DNA of 41,827 bases from positions 1 through 41,827 of the forward strand of contig JADMJD010000139.1 of assembly GCA_018780805.1 (NCBI GenBank). Reading direction: 5' to 3'. Source of the DNA: Rubrivivax sp. Its GTDB lineage: Bacteria > Pseudomonadota > Gammaproteobacteria > Burkholderiales > Burkholderiaceae_C. The notes beneath the pieces are model-generated. The model was given only the letters and a program-made list of their open reading frames with translations. It did no database searches and was not told where the DNA came from. This document shows positions 33,211 through 41,773 of this stretch, in pieces. Position 1 is the first letter of the stretch. Each line of letters starts with the position of its first letter. The position numbers were made by a program, and so were the translations under genes.

Positions 33211-34088
33211 ACTTCATGGCCCATGCGCAGGACCTGGGCGTGCGCTTCGAGCGCAGCCTGGCCATCGGCCGCCAGGTGCTGCACGTGGAGCCGCGCGGTC
33301 TGCAGGCGCACCGCCGGCTGCGTGGCCTGCCGGACCTGCCGCTGTCCAGCGGCACGCCCTGGTTCGAGCCGCTGCTGCAGCAGTGGTATGGCGCGGTGGA
33401 GGCCGATTCGGTGGACGCCTCGGCCTACGAAGGCGCCAGCATCCTGCACGACATGAACCTGCCCTGGCCGGCCCAGGACGCAGCGCGCGGCCACTACGAC
33501 GCGGTGCTCGATTTTGGCTGCCTGGAGCATGTGTTCGACTTCCCCACCGCCTGGCGCAACCTGGTGGCCGTCACACGTGTGGGCGGCCACATCCTGCACG
33601 CCCTGCCGGCCAACAACCTGTGCGGCCACGGCTTCTACCAGTTTTCGCCCGAGCTGTTTTTCAACCTCTACCGACCGGAGCAGGGCTTCGACCTGAAGGC
33701 GGTGTACTTCGCCATCCGCACCGAGCCGCGGCACTGGTGGCGTGTGGCCAACCCGCTGACGGTGCGCCGGCGCGTGAACCTGTGCAACGGCCACGAGGTC
33801 TACCTGCTGGTGCTGGCCCGCAAGCTGGCGGAGCTGCCGCCCGGCCCGGCGCCGCAGCAGTCCGACTACGCGATGGGTGATTGGATCGCCAACGGGCAAG
33901 CCGGCGCACCGGCCCCCGCGCACGCCGCGCCGCACCCGGCCACCACCTGGCTGGACCGTGCCGGCCAGCTGGACCGCGCCCGCCGCTGGCGCGACCGCTT
34001 CCGCGCGCTGCGCGGCGCGGTGCTGGATCTGCCGGCGCCCGACTACCAGCGCCTGGTGGTGGACCGGCTGATCGCTCGCTCGCCGTGA
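33186..34088 (+). CDS. SAM-dependent methyltransferase-like protein
   Basis: 300 residues. The middle YDAVLDFGCLEHVFDFPTAW, followed by RNLVAVTRVGGHILHALPAN, matches the late part of class I methyltransferases (motif IV and post-motif region). The N-terminal SAM loop is not obvious (HVEPRGLQAHRRLRGLPDLP takes its place), so activity is not certain. FYQFSPELFFNLYRPEQGF is a feature shared with methyltransferases of polysaccharide clusters. The C-terminal tail after about 225 is Ala/Pro-rich, then helical. Start ATG 33186 lies within the flippase 3' end. The stop overlaps the GT4 gene start (GTGA). Confidence 0.78.
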   Translation: MGIDIHNLNFMAHAQDLGVRFERSLAIGRQVLHVEPRGLQAHRRLRGLPDLPLSSGTPWFEPLLQQWYGAVEADSVDASAYEGASILHDMNLPWPAQDAARGHYDAVLDFGCLEHVFDFPTAWRNLVAVTRVGGHILHALPANNLCGHGFYQFSPELFFNLYRPEQGFDLKAVYFAIRTEPRHWWRVANPLTVRRRVNLCNGHEVYLLVLARKLAELPPGPAPQQSDYAMGDWIANGQAGAPAPAHAAPHPATTWLDRAGQLDRARRWRDRFRALRGAVLDLPAPDYQRLVVDRLIARSP

Positions 34089-35182
34089 CACGCATCGTGC
34101 TGGTGTGCGAGCGGCTGGATGCAGCGGGTGGCGTGGAGCGCTTCTGCTGCGGCCTGGCCAACCACCTGGCCGGCCTGGGCTGGGCCGTGGCGCTGGCCAG
34201 CACCTCGCCAGCCGGTGCCCGCCCGCCCTACGACCTGCACCCGCAGGTGCAAGTGCTGCACGCCCCGCTGGCGCTGCCGCCGGCCGGTGGCCCGTTGCGG
34301 CGCTTGGCACTCGCGCTGCGGCAATGGCACATCGGCCGTGCGCTGGCCGGGCTGCTGCGCCGCACGCCGGCCGATGTGCTGCTGCTCAACGGGCTCACCG
34401 GCGCGGTGTCGGTGCTGGCCGCCGCACCCGGCCTGGCGCGACGCGCGGTGTGCTGCGACCATAACCATTTCGACGCCCGCTCTCGGCCCTGGCGCTGGGC
34501 GCGGCGGCTCTTGTACCCACGCGTCGCCGCCGTGGTCAGCCTGACCGAGGCCGACCGCGCGCGTTTCGCCGCGCTGAACCCGCGCACCGAGGTCATCGCC
34601 AACGCCTCGGCACTGCAGGCACCCACGCCGGTGGCCGGCACCGCGCCCGTGGTGCTGGCCGTGGGCCGGCATGTCGCGCAGAAGGGGCTGGACCTGCTGC
34701 TGCAGGCCTGGGCCAGCGTGGCCGCGGCGCGGCCGGATGCGCGCCTGCAAATCGTCGGGGACGGCCCGGAGACCGCGGCGCTGCAGGCGCTGGCCACCCG
34801 CCTGGGCCTGGACCCCAGCGTGGCCTGGCTGCCCGCCACTACCGGCATCGAGGCCCTGTACCGCGCCGCCGCGCTGTTTGTGCTGCCTTCGCGTTACGAA
34901 GGCATGCCGCTGGCGCTGCTGGAGGCGCAGGCGCTGGGCCTGCCGGCCGTGGCCTTCGACTGCCCCACCGGCCCGCGCGAGATCCTGGGCGGGCAGGGCG
35001 GTTCGCTGGTGCCGGCGGGTGATGTGGCCGGCCTGGCCGCCGCGCTGATCGCGCTGCTGGCCGACCCCGAACGCCGCGCGCAGATGGCTGCGGCGGCGCT
35101 GGCGCGCAGCCGCAGCCACTTCTCCCCGGCCCAGCATTTCGCGCGCTGGACGGCGCTGCTGCAGCGCGTGGCGGCCGGATGA
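34085..35182 (+). CDS. Glycosyltransferase family 4
   Basis: 365-residue GT-B retaining glycosyltransferase. The N-terminus IVLVCERLDAAGGVERFCCG has the Gly-rich acceptor loop; the C-terminal donor domain includes VVLAVGRHVAQKGLDLLLQA, LQIVGDGPETAALQAL and SRYEGMPLALLEAQALGLPA, the last with the E-x7-E motif. The protein is complete in length. It should transfer a sugar from a nucleotide donor to the growing repeat unit on the cytoplasmic face. Start GTG 34085 is fixed by the 4-bp overlap; the stop overlaps the next ATG. Confidence 0.92.
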   Translation: MTRIVLVCERLDAAGGVERFCCGLANHLAGLGWAVALASTSPAGARPPYDLHPQVQVLHAPLALPPAGGPLRRLALALRQWHIGRALAGLLRRTPADVLLLNGLTGAVSVLAAAPGLARRAVCCDHNHFDARSRPWRWARRLLYPRVAAVVSLTEADRARFAALNPRTEVIANASALQAPTPVAGTAPVVLAVGRHVAQKGLDLLLQAWASVAAARPDARLQIVGDGPETAALQALATRLGLDPSVAWLPATTGIEALYRAAALFVLPSRYEGMPLALLEAQALGLPAVAFDCPTGPREILGGQGGSLVPAGDVAGLAAALIALLADPERRAQMAAAALARSRSHFSPAQHFARWTALLQRVAAG

Positions 35183-36201
35183 AAACGATCTCCATCATCG
35201 TGCCCTGCCGCAACGAAGCCGGCCACATCGACGCCTTTCTGGCCTCGGCCCTGGCCCAGTGGCTGCCACCGGGCTGGGCGCTGCAGCTGCTGGTGGCCGA
35301 CGGCGCCAGCGACGACGGCACCCGCGCGCGGCTGGACCGCTGGGCCGGGCAAGAGGGCCGGCTGCGCGTGATTGACAACCCCGCGCGCATCACTTCGGCG
35401 GCACTGAACCGCGCCATCGAACAGGCCGATGGCGAGATCATCGTGCGCATGGACGTGCACACCGTCTACGCCGAAGACTATGTGGCCGCCTGCATCGCGG
35501 CGCTGCAGCGCAGCGGCGCCACCTGCGTCGGCGGCGCCTGGCGCCCAGTGGGCGAGGCCGGCCGCCAGCGGGCCATCGCACGGGCTTTCGAGAGCCGCTT
35601 CGGCTCCGGCGGTGCGGCCTCGCGCCAGGCCGACCTGGAAGGCGAGGTCGACACCGTCTACCTGGGCGCGTGGCGGCGCGACGACCTGGTGCGCCTGGGC
35701 GGTTTCGACGAGAACCTGGTGCGCAACCAGGACGACGAACTTGCGTTGCGCATCGTGCGCAGCGGCGGCCGGGTCTGGCAGAGCGCGGCCATCCGTTCCT
35801 GGTACACGCCGCGGGCTTCGTTTCGCGCGCTGTTCCGCCAGTTCTGGCAGTACGGTTACTGGAAGGTGGCCGTGATCCGCAAACACCGGCTGCCGGCGGC
35901 GCCGCGCCACCTGGTGCCGTTTGCCTTCGTCACGGCGCTCGCGATGCTGGCTGCCATCAGCTTCTTCTGGCCGCCCGCCGGTTGGGCCCTGGCCGGCCTG
36001 CTGGGCGTCTACGGCACGGCCGCGCTGGCCAGTGCAGCCGCCATCGCCCGGCCCTGGCGCGAGCCGCTGCAATGGGCCGGCATCGGCCTGGCCACGGCCT
36101 GCATGCACATCGGCTACGGCCTGGGATTTGCGCGCGGGCTGTGGGACTTCGGCATCACCCGCCGCGCGCCCGGCAGCGCCGCCACACGCCTGACGCGATG
36201 A
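35179..36201 (+). CDS. Glycosyltransferase family 2, ExoA-like
   Basis: 340-residue GT-A inverting transferase. It begins KTISIIVPCRNEAGHIDAFL, with the nucleotide-binding VADGASDDGT (about 39-48). The metal-site motif is MDVH (D-x-H instead of D-x-D), as I recall for ExoA-type succinoglycan transferases. The QDDEL-containing block LVRNQDDELALRIVRSGGRV supplies the base. Three hydrophobic segments near the C-terminus (about 248-320) anchor it to the membrane. Both ends overlap neighbours by 4 bp (ATGA). Confidence 0.9.
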   Translation: MKTISIIVPCRNEAGHIDAFLASALAQWLPPGWALQLLVADGASDDGTRARLDRWAGQEGRLRVIDNPARITSAALNRAIEQADGEIIVRMDVHTVYAEDYVAACIAALQRSGATCVGGAWRPVGEAGRQRAIARAFESRFGSGGAASRQADLEGEVDTVYLGAWRRDDLVRLGGFDENLVRNQDDELALRIVRSGGRVWQSAAIRSWYTPRASFRALFRQFWQYGYWKVAVIRKHRLPAAPRHLVPFAFVTALAMLAAISFFWPPAGWALAGLLGVYGTAALASAAAIARPWREPLQWAGIGLATACMHIGYGLGFARGLWDFGITRRAPGSAATRLTR

Positions 36202-36893
36202 GCACCCACGACGAAACCCGCGCCGTGGTGGAGCGCTACGCCCGCCGCAGCGTGGGCGACCGCTACCACCCGCTGCAGCCCGACGTGTTGTGCGCACGCC
36301 AGGAACGCCAACGTGCGCTGGTGGCGCTGCTGCGTCGGCATGCACCGGCCCCGGTGGCGCAGCTGGACGTGCTGGAGGTCGGCTGCGGGGCCGGCGACAA
36401 CCTGCTGGAGCTGGCCACGCTGGGTTTCGACCCGGCGCGCTTGGTGGGCAACGAACTGCTGCCGGAACGTGTGGCCGTGGCCCGCGCCCGCCTGCCATCG
36501 GCCACGGCCCTGCACGCAGGCGATGCGTTGATGCTGCCGCTGCCACCTGCGAGTTTTGACATCGTGCTGCAGTACACCGTTTTCAGCTCGCTGCTGGACG
36601 ATGTTTTCCAGCAGCGCCTGGCTGATCGCATGTGGCAGGGGCTGCGGCCGGGTGGCGCCGTGCTCTGGTACGACTTCGGCTGGGACAATCCGCGCAACCC
36701 CGATGTGCGTGGCGTGCCGCTGGCGCGTGTGCGGCAGCTGTTCCCGGCCGGCCGGCTGCACGTGCGGCGCGTGACGCTGGCGCCGCCGCTGGGCCGGCCT
36801 GCGGCACGGCTTCACCCGCGGCTGTGGGGGCTGCTGAACAGCCTGCCGTGGTTGCGCACGCACCACCTGATCTGGATCGAGAAAACCCGATGA
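36198..36893 (+). CDS. Class I SAM-dependent methyltransferase
   Basis: 231 residues. Motif I is [20 protein letters not shown], motif [18 protein letters not shown], motif III around [20 protein letters not shown] and motif [12 protein letters not shown], then [16 protein letters not shown], giving a complete methyltransferase core. Its target may be a sugar or the lipid-linked intermediate; not predictable. Start ATG 36198 and stop 36893 both form 4-bp overlaps with neighbours. Confidence 0.9.
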   Translation: MSTHDETRAVVERYARRSVGDRYHPLQPDVLCARQERQRALVALLRRHAPAPVAQLDVLEVGCGAGDNLLELATLGFDPARLVGNELLPERVAVARARLPSATALHAGDALMLPLPPASFDIVLQYTVFSSLLDDVFQQRLADRMWQGLRPGGAVLWYDFGWDNPRNPDVRGVPLARVRQLFPAGRLHVRRVTLAPPLGRPAARLHPRLWGLLNSLPWLRTHHLIWIEKTR

Positions 36894-38056
36894 GCGAACC
36901 TGCGCTGCCCTTCCTGCCGTTTGCCTTGCCCGAGATCGGCGAAGAAGAGATCGCCGAGGTCGTGGATTCGCTGCGCTCCGGTTGGGTGACCACCGGCCCG
37001 AAGGCGCGGCGGTTCGAGGCGGACTTCGCCGCTTTTCTGGGCGATGCGGGCCTGCACTGCGTGGCCGTCAACTCCGCCACCGCCGGCCTGCACCTGGCGC
37101 TGGAGGCGCTGGGCATCGGCCCGGGCGACGAGGTCATCACCACCACCCACACCTTCACCGCCACCGCCGAAGTGGTGCGTTACCTGGGCGCCGACGTGAA
37201 GCTGGTGGACATCGACCCCGCCACGCTGAACATTCACCCGGCGGCCGTGGAAGCCACGATCACACCGCGCACCAAGGCCATCATCCCGGTGCATTACGCC
37301 GGGCTGGCGGCCAACATGCCGGCGCTGCTGGCGCTGGCGAAACAACACGGCCTGAAGGTGGTGGAAGACGCGGCGCATGCGCTGCCCACCACCAGTGCCG
37401 GCCGGCTGGTGGGTACGCTGGACAGCGACGCCACGGTCTTCAGCTTCTACGCCAACAAGACCATCACCACCGGCGAAGGTGGCATGTTGGTCACGCGCGA
37501 CGCCGCACTCGCCAAGCGCGCCCAGGTGATGCGCCTGCACGGCATGAACCGCGACGCCTTCGACCGCTTCACGGCCACCGTGCCCAGCTGGTACTACGAG
37601 ATCGTGGCGCCCGGTTTCAAGTACAACCTGACCGACATCGCCGCGGCGCTGGGCCTGCACCAGCTCAAGCGCCTGCCGGCCTTCCAGCAAAAACGCGAGC
37701 AATTGGCCGCGCGCTACAACAAAGGGCTGCGCGGTCTGCCGGTGATCCTGCCGCCGCCGCCAGCGCCGGGTGACACCCACGCCTGGCACCTGTACGTGCT
37801 GCGCCTGGCCGATGGCGCGCCGATCGGCCGCGATGCGTTGATCGAGGCCTTGTATGCCGCCGGCATCGGCTGCAGCGTGCACTACATCCCGCTGCACCTG
37901 CAGCCCTACTGGCGCGAGCGTTACGGCCTGCAGGCGGCCATGTTCCCGCACAGCCAGCACGCTTACGAGCAGATGCTGAGCCTGCCGCTGTACACCCGCA
38001 TGACCGATGCCGATGTCGACCGCGTGCTGGCCGTGCTGCACCGCCTGCTGGGCTGA
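36890..38056 (+). CDS. DegT/DnrJ/EryC1/StrS family sugar aminotransferase
   Basis: 388-residue PLP enzyme that aminates a 4-keto (or 3-keto) nucleotide sugar. The PLP lysine is Lys190 in [16 protein letters not shown]. Other family blocks are [56 protein letters not shown] and [11 protein letters not shown]. Length and the (N)KT-TTGEGG motif place it near ArnB/PglE-type aminotransferases. With the PglF/WbpM-like dehydratase downstream it could make a 4-amino-4,6-dideoxy sugar. Start ATG 36890 overlaps the methyltransferase stop. Confidence 0.93.
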   Translation: MSEPALPFLPFALPEIGEEEIAEVVDSLRSGWVTTGPKARRFEADFAAFLGDAGLHCVAVNSATAGLHLALEALGIGPGDEVITTTHTFTATAEVVRYLGADVKLVDIDPATLNIHPAAVEATITPRTKAIIPVHYAGLAANMPALLALAKQHGLKVVEDAAHALPTTSAGRLVGTLDSDATVFSFYANKTITTGEGGMLVTRDAALAKRAQVMRLHGMNRDAFDRFTATVPSWYYEIVAPGFKYNLTDIAAALGLHQLKRLPAFQQKREQLAARYNKGLRGLPVILPPPPAPGDTHAWHLYVLRLADGAPIGRDALIEALYAAGIGCSVHYIPLHLQPYWRERYGLQAAMFPHSQHAYEQMLSLPLYTRMTDADVDRVLAVLHRLLG

Positions 38057-38065
38057 GCCACCGCC

Positions 38066-38659
38066 GTGCTGAAGCGTCTGTTCGATGTGCTGGTGGCCGC
38101 CACCGGCCTGCTGCTACTGGCCCCGCTGCTGCTCGGCCTGGCGCTGTGGATCCGGCTGGACTCCCCGGGCCCGGTGTTCTTCCGCCAGGAACGGGTGGGC
38201 CGCCATGGCCGGCTGTTCCGCATCCACAAGTTCCGCACCATGGTGCATGGCGCGGCCGGGCTGCCGCTGACCGTGGGCGCCGACGCGCGCATCACCCGTG
38301 CCGGCCGCTGGCTGCGCGCGCGCCGGCTGGACGAGCTGCCGCAGCTGATCGACGTGCTGCAGGGCACGATGAGCCTGGTGGGCCCGCGCCCCGAGGTGCC
38401 CCGCTACGTGGCGCTCTACCCGCCAGCGCTGAAGGCCCGCGCGCTGGCGGTGCGGCCCGGCATCACCGACCCGGCTTCTCTGGCCCACCTGGACGAAGCC
38501 ACCCGCCTGGCCGCCGCCGCGGACCCCGAGCGCGAGTACGTCGAGCACATCCTGCCGCGCAAGCTGCAGGCCGCGGCAGACTACGCCGAACAGGCCTCGT
38601 TGTGGACGGATCTGCAGGTGCTGCTGCGCACGCTGCGGGTGTTGCTGGGTCGCGGCTGA
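38066..38659 (+). CDS. Sugar transferase (monotopic phosphoglycosyl transferase, PglC/WcaJ family)
   Basis: 197 residues, the minimal size of PglC-type enzymes that transfer a sugar 1-phosphate to undecaprenyl phosphate and so start repeat-unit assembly. One hydrophobic re-entrant segment at 8-29 (VLVAATGLLLLAPLLLGLAL) is followed by SPGPVFFRQERVGRHGRLF and FRTMVHGA, the catalytic RRLDELPQLIDVLQGTMSLV, and GPRPEVPRYV. The C-terminal PGITDPASL, then HILPRKL, defines a subgroup often found beside WbpM-like dehydratases. Start GTG 38066, 9 nt after the aminotransferase stop. Confidence 0.92.
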   Translation: MLKRLFDVLVAATGLLLLAPLLLGLALWIRLDSPGPVFFRQERVGRHGRLFRIHKFRTMVHGAAGLPLTVGADARITRAGRWLRARRLDELPQLIDVLQGTMSLVGPRPEVPRYVALYPPALKARALAVRPGITDPASLAHLDEATRLAAAADPEREYVEHILPRKLQAAADYAEQASLWTDLQVLLRTLRVLLGRG

Positions 38660-38666
38660 CCTTGTC

Positions 38667-38701
38667 TGTACAATTTCAAAATCCAACTTTGAAACAGTAC
38701 A
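38667..38701 (+). repeat. 35-bp imperfect palindrome filling the gap before the ATPase gene
   Basis: Left arm TGTACaaTTTCAAA (38667-38680), spacer ATCCAAC, right arm TTTGAAAcaGTACA (38688-38701): 12 of 14 positions pair. It is A/T-rich in G/C-rich surroundings. It contains the TACAAT box (38669-38674) and ends 2 nt before the ATG. The size and two-fold symmetry suit a dimeric regulator, or an RNA hairpin covering the ribosome binding site. Confidence 0.75.
38669..38674 (+). promoter_or_regulatory. Possible -10 box of the AAA/DUF4143 gene
   Basis: TACAAT inside the left arm of the palindrome, 29 nt before ATG 38704. It would give the ATPase gene, and the dehydratase after it, a promoter of their own inside the operon. 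-35 not convincing. Confidence 0.4.
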
Positions 38702-38703
38702 AC

Positions 38704-39867
38704 ATGTTGCCCCGCCGCGCTGCTGCAACGCTGGCCCGCCTGGCGCAGGGTTTCCCCATCATCGCCATCACCGGCCCGCGCCAGTCTGGCAAGACCACGT
38801 TGGCACGCGCGGCGTTTGCCGATCTGCCCTACGTCAACCTGGAAGACCCGGACACCCGTGAGCTGGCGCTGGCCGACCCGCGCCGCTTCCTGGCCAGGCA
38901 CGCGGCCGGCGGCATCTTCGACGAAGTGCAGCGCGCGCCTGCCCTGATGTCCTACCTGCTGGGCGTGGCCGATGCTGCGCCGCGCATGGGCCGCTTCGTG
39001 CTCACCGGCTCGCAGCAGTTCGGCCTGATGGACGGCATCGGCCAATCGCTCGCCGGTCGTGTGGGCCTGCTCACGCTGCTGGGCCTGGCCCAGCCCGAGC
39101 GCCGCGACCATGTGAGCCTGGAAGAGACGCTGTGGCGCGGTGGCTACCCGGCGCTGCACGACCCCGCGCGGGCCCTGCACCCGCCGCACTGGTTGGCCGC
39201 CTACGTGGCCACCTACGTGGAGCGCGACGTGCGCCAACTGCTGAACGTCAGCAACCTGCTGGTCTTCCAGCGTTTTCTGACGATGTGCGCTGCGCGCAGC
39301 GGGCAGCTGCTCAACCTCAACAGCCTGGCGTCCGACTGCGGCATCAGCCAGCCCACAGCGCGCCAGTGGCTCACAGTGCTGCAGGCCAGCCACCTGGTGA
39401 CCCTGGTCGCGCCATACCACCGCAACTTCGGCAAGCGGCTGGTGAAGACACCCAAGCTCTATTTCCTGGACAGTGGCCTGCTCTGCCACCTGCTGCGCAT
39501 CGGCAGCCCGGCGGATCTGCAGGTGCACGCGGCGCGTGGCGCGGTCTTCGAGACCTGGGCCGTGGCCGAGACGCTCAAACACCGCTACAACCAGGGCCTG
39601 CCGGCCGACCTGTACTTCTGGCGCGACAACCACGGCCTGGAGGTGGACCTGGTCTTTGAACACGGTGCCCGGCTGCACAGCGTGGAATGCAAATCCGGCA
39701 CCACCTGGGCCAGCGATTGGCTGGGCCCGCTGCGCCGCTGGCGCGATGCGGCTGGGCCCGAAGCCGCCGACCCCATCGTGCTGTACGGCGGCGAGCAGAG
39801 CTTCGAGCATGACGACCACCGTGCCTTGAGCTGGCGCCATCTGGGGTGGGCGGAGGCCGCGACATGA
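38704..39867 (+). CDS. AAA ATPase with DUF4143 domain (PD-(D/E)XK-like C-terminus)
   Basis: 387 residues. Walker A is GPRQSGKTT (24-32), Walker B GGIFDEVQR (Asp73, Glu74), and a sensor-1-like FVLTGSQQFGL follows. The middle part holds SDCGISQPTARQWLTVLQAS, a winged-helix-like segment. The C-terminal DUF4143 region shows GLEVDLV (Glu313, Asp315) and VECKSG (Glu328, Lys330), the spacing of a PD-(D/E)XK nuclease core. These genes are widespread, patchily distributed and of unknown function; polysaccharide synthesis is not known to need them. It sits between two biosynthesis genes, yet its stop overlaps the next ATG by 4 bp. An in-frame TTG at 38662 would add 14 residues coded by the palindrome, but family members usually start at M-(I/L)-PR. 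Confidence 0.9.
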   Translation: MLPRRAAATLARLAQGFPIIAITGPRQSGKTTLARAAFADLPYVNLEDPDTRELALADPRRFLARHAAGGIFDEVQRAPALMSYLLGVADAAPRMGRFVLTGSQQFGLMDGIGQSLAGRVGLLTLLGLAQPERRDHVSLEETLWRGGYPALHDPARALHPPHWLAAYVATYVERDVRQLLNVSNLLVFQRFLTMCAARSGQLLNLNSLASDCGISQPTARQWLTVLQASHLVTLVAPYHRNFGKRLVKTPKLYFLDSGLLCHLLRIGSPADLQVHAARGAVFETWAVAETLKHRYNQGLPADLYFWRDNHGLEVDLVFEHGARLHSVECKSGTTWASDWLGPLRRWRDAAGPEAADPIVLYGGEQSFEHDDHRALSWRHLGWAEAAT

Positions 39868-41741
39868 ACGCGGGCCTGCCTACCGTCTGGCACCGGCTGG
39901 ACCTGTTCCTCGCTCGGCTGCGGCCGCACCGCGCGGCGCTGTCGCTGCTGATCGATGCCGGCGTCATCGTGGCCTGCTGGAACATCACCTACCTGTTCCG
40001 GCTGGGTTTCGACCGTTGGCTCAGCGCTCGCCCGGGTTACGACGGCGCGGTGCTGGCCGGCATCGTGGCGCTGTACCTGTTGGCCTTCATCGCCTTCAAG
40101 GTGCCGCAGAGCCTGTGGCGATTCTCCGGCTTCGGCGAGGTCAAGCGCCTCACGCTGGCCTGCCTGCTGGCCGGGCTGGTGGCGGCGCTGGCGGTGCGTG
40201 GCCTGGGCCTGGTGAAGGTGCCGCGCGCGGTGCTGACGCTGCACCCCATCGTCGCGCTGATGGGCGTGGTGCTGGTGCGCATCGGCTACCGCATGTTGTA
40301 CGAACACGCGCGCAGCCGCATCGTCGGCCAGGGCCAGGAGGTGCGGTGCGCGCTGGTGCTGGGCGCGGGCGGTGCCGCGCGGCGGCTGCTGGCCGGCATC
40401 CACCAGCAGGGCTGGCTGGTGCTGGGCCTGCTGGACGACGACCCGGCCAAACGTGGCGCGCGCATCGCCGGGGTGCCGGTGCTGGGCCCGCTGGACGCGG
40501 TGCGGCGGCCCGAGGTGCGCGGTGCCGCGACGCATGTGATCGTGGCCCTGCCCAGCGCCACGCCCGAGCAACGCCGGCGCGCCCTGGCGCTGGCCGCCGA
40601 GAGCGGCCTGCCGGTCGTCACCGTGCCCAGCGCCGACGAGCTGGCCGGCGGCCGACGGCTGGAGCGCCTGCGGGCGATCGAACCCGAGGACCTTCTGGGC
40701 CGCGCCCCGGTGCAGCTGGACGAAGCCGGCATCGGCCAGCTGATCGCCGGCCAGACCGTGCTGGTGACGGGTGCCGGCGGCAGCATCGGCAGCGAGCTGT
40801 GCCGCCAGGTGGCGCACTTCGGCCCGGCGCGGCTGGTGCTGGTGGAGCTGTCGGAGTTCAACCTGTACAGCATCGAGCAGGCGATGGGCGAGGCTTTTCC
40901 GAACGTGGAACTGGTGCGCCTGATCGGCGACGTGAAAGATCTGCCGCAGATGCGCGCGCTGATGCAGCGCTGGCGGCCGGCGTTGGTGTTCCACGCCGCG
41001 GCCTACAAACATGTGCCGCTGATGGAAGAGCACAACGCGGCCGCCGCGCTGCGCAACAACACGCTAGGCACACACCATGCAGCGCTGGCCGCGGCCGAGG
41101 CCGGTGTACCGCGCTTCGTGCTCATCAGCACCGACAAGGCCGTCAACCCCACCAACGTGATGGGCGCCAGCAAACGCGCCGCCGAGATGGTGGTGAGTGC
41201 CCTGGCCGCCGAGCACCCGGACACCCGCTTCATGGCCGTGCGTTTTGGCAACGTGCTGGGCAGCAGCGGCAGCGTGATCCCCAAGTTCAAGGAGCAGATC
41301 GCCAAGGGCGGCCCGGTGACCGTGACCCACCCGGACATCATCCGCTACTTCATGACCATCCCCGAAGCTGCACGCCTGGTGCTGCAGGCCGCGGCGATCG
41401 GCGAAAGCGGCCAGGTGCTGGTGCTGGACATGGGCGAGCCGGTGAAGATCGTCGACCTGGCGCGCCAGATGATCCGCCTGGCCGGGCACAGCGAAGCCGA
41501 GATCGGCATCACGTTCACCGGGCTGCGGGCGGGGGAGAAGTTGTTCGAGGAGTTGCTGGCGGATGCGGACCAGACCCTGGCCACCGGGGTGGAGCGGCTG
41601 CGGGTGGCGCGGCTGCAGGGGCCATGGCCGGGTGTCGACGGCATGTTGGCGTGGGCAGCCAGTGAGCCTTGCCCAACAGATTCCGAAGTGCGTCAGATGC
41701 TTCTGGTTGCGGTGCCAGAATTTCGACCCCTTGCTTCGTGA
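39864..41741 (+). CDS. Membrane nucleotide-sugar 4,6-dehydratase (PglF/WbpM/CapD family)
   Basis: 625 residues. Four N-terminal hydrophobic segments (about 25-145) precede a Rossmann-like linker domain (about 160-275) and the catalytic short-chain dehydrogenase domain with TGAGGSIGSELCRQ (302-315) for NAD. The active-site region STDKAVNPTNVMGASKR (422-438) carries the Met433/Lys437 pair that replaces Tyr/Lys in this family. Predicted to convert UDP-GlcNAc to the 4-keto-6-deoxy form, the substrate of the DegT aminotransferase upstream. Start ATG 39864 overlaps the ATPase gene stop by 4 bp. Confidence 0.95.
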   Translation: MNAGLPTVWHRLDLFLARLRPHRAALSLLIDAGVIVACWNITYLFRLGFDRWLSARPGYDGAVLAGIVALYLLAFIAFKVPQSLWRFSGFGEVKRLTLACLLAGLVAALAVRGLGLVKVPRAVLTLHPIVALMGVVLVRIGYRMLYEHARSRIVGQGQEVRCALVLGAGGAARRLLAGIHQQGWLVLGLLDDDPAKRGARIAGVPVLGPLDAVRRPEVRGAATHVIVALPSATPEQRRRALALAAESGLPVVTVPSADELAGGRRLERLRAIEPEDLLGRAPVQLDEAGIGQLIAGQTVLVTGAGGSIGSELCRQVAHFGPARLVLVELSEFNLYSIEQAMGEAFPNVELVRLIGDVKDLPQMRALMQRWRPALVFHAAAYKHVPLMEEHNAAAALRNNTLGTHHAALAAAEAGVPRFVLISTDKAVNPTNVMGASKRAAEMVVSALAAEHPDTRFMAVRFGNVLGSSGSVIPKFKEQIAKGGPVTVTHPDIIRYFMTIPEAARLVLQAAAIGESGQVLVLDMGEPVKIVDLARQMIRLAGHSEAEIGITFTGLRAGEKLFEELLADADQTLATGVERLRVARLQGPWPGVDGMLAWAASEPCPTDSEVRQMLLVAVPEFRPLAS

Positions 41742-41773
41742 AAGAATCAAGATCCAAATCCCTGTATCCATTC

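Noticed and set aside
38667..39870. ATPase gene as an insertion sequence flanked by terminal inverted repeats.
   Set aside because: The palindrome lies only on the left. No matching copy or target duplication is seen at the right end around 39860, and the protein is not a transposase.
39585..41033. Minus-strand open frame of about 482 codons opposite the ATPase and dehydratase.
   Set aside because: Antisense shadow of two genes with Walker A and Rossmann motifs.
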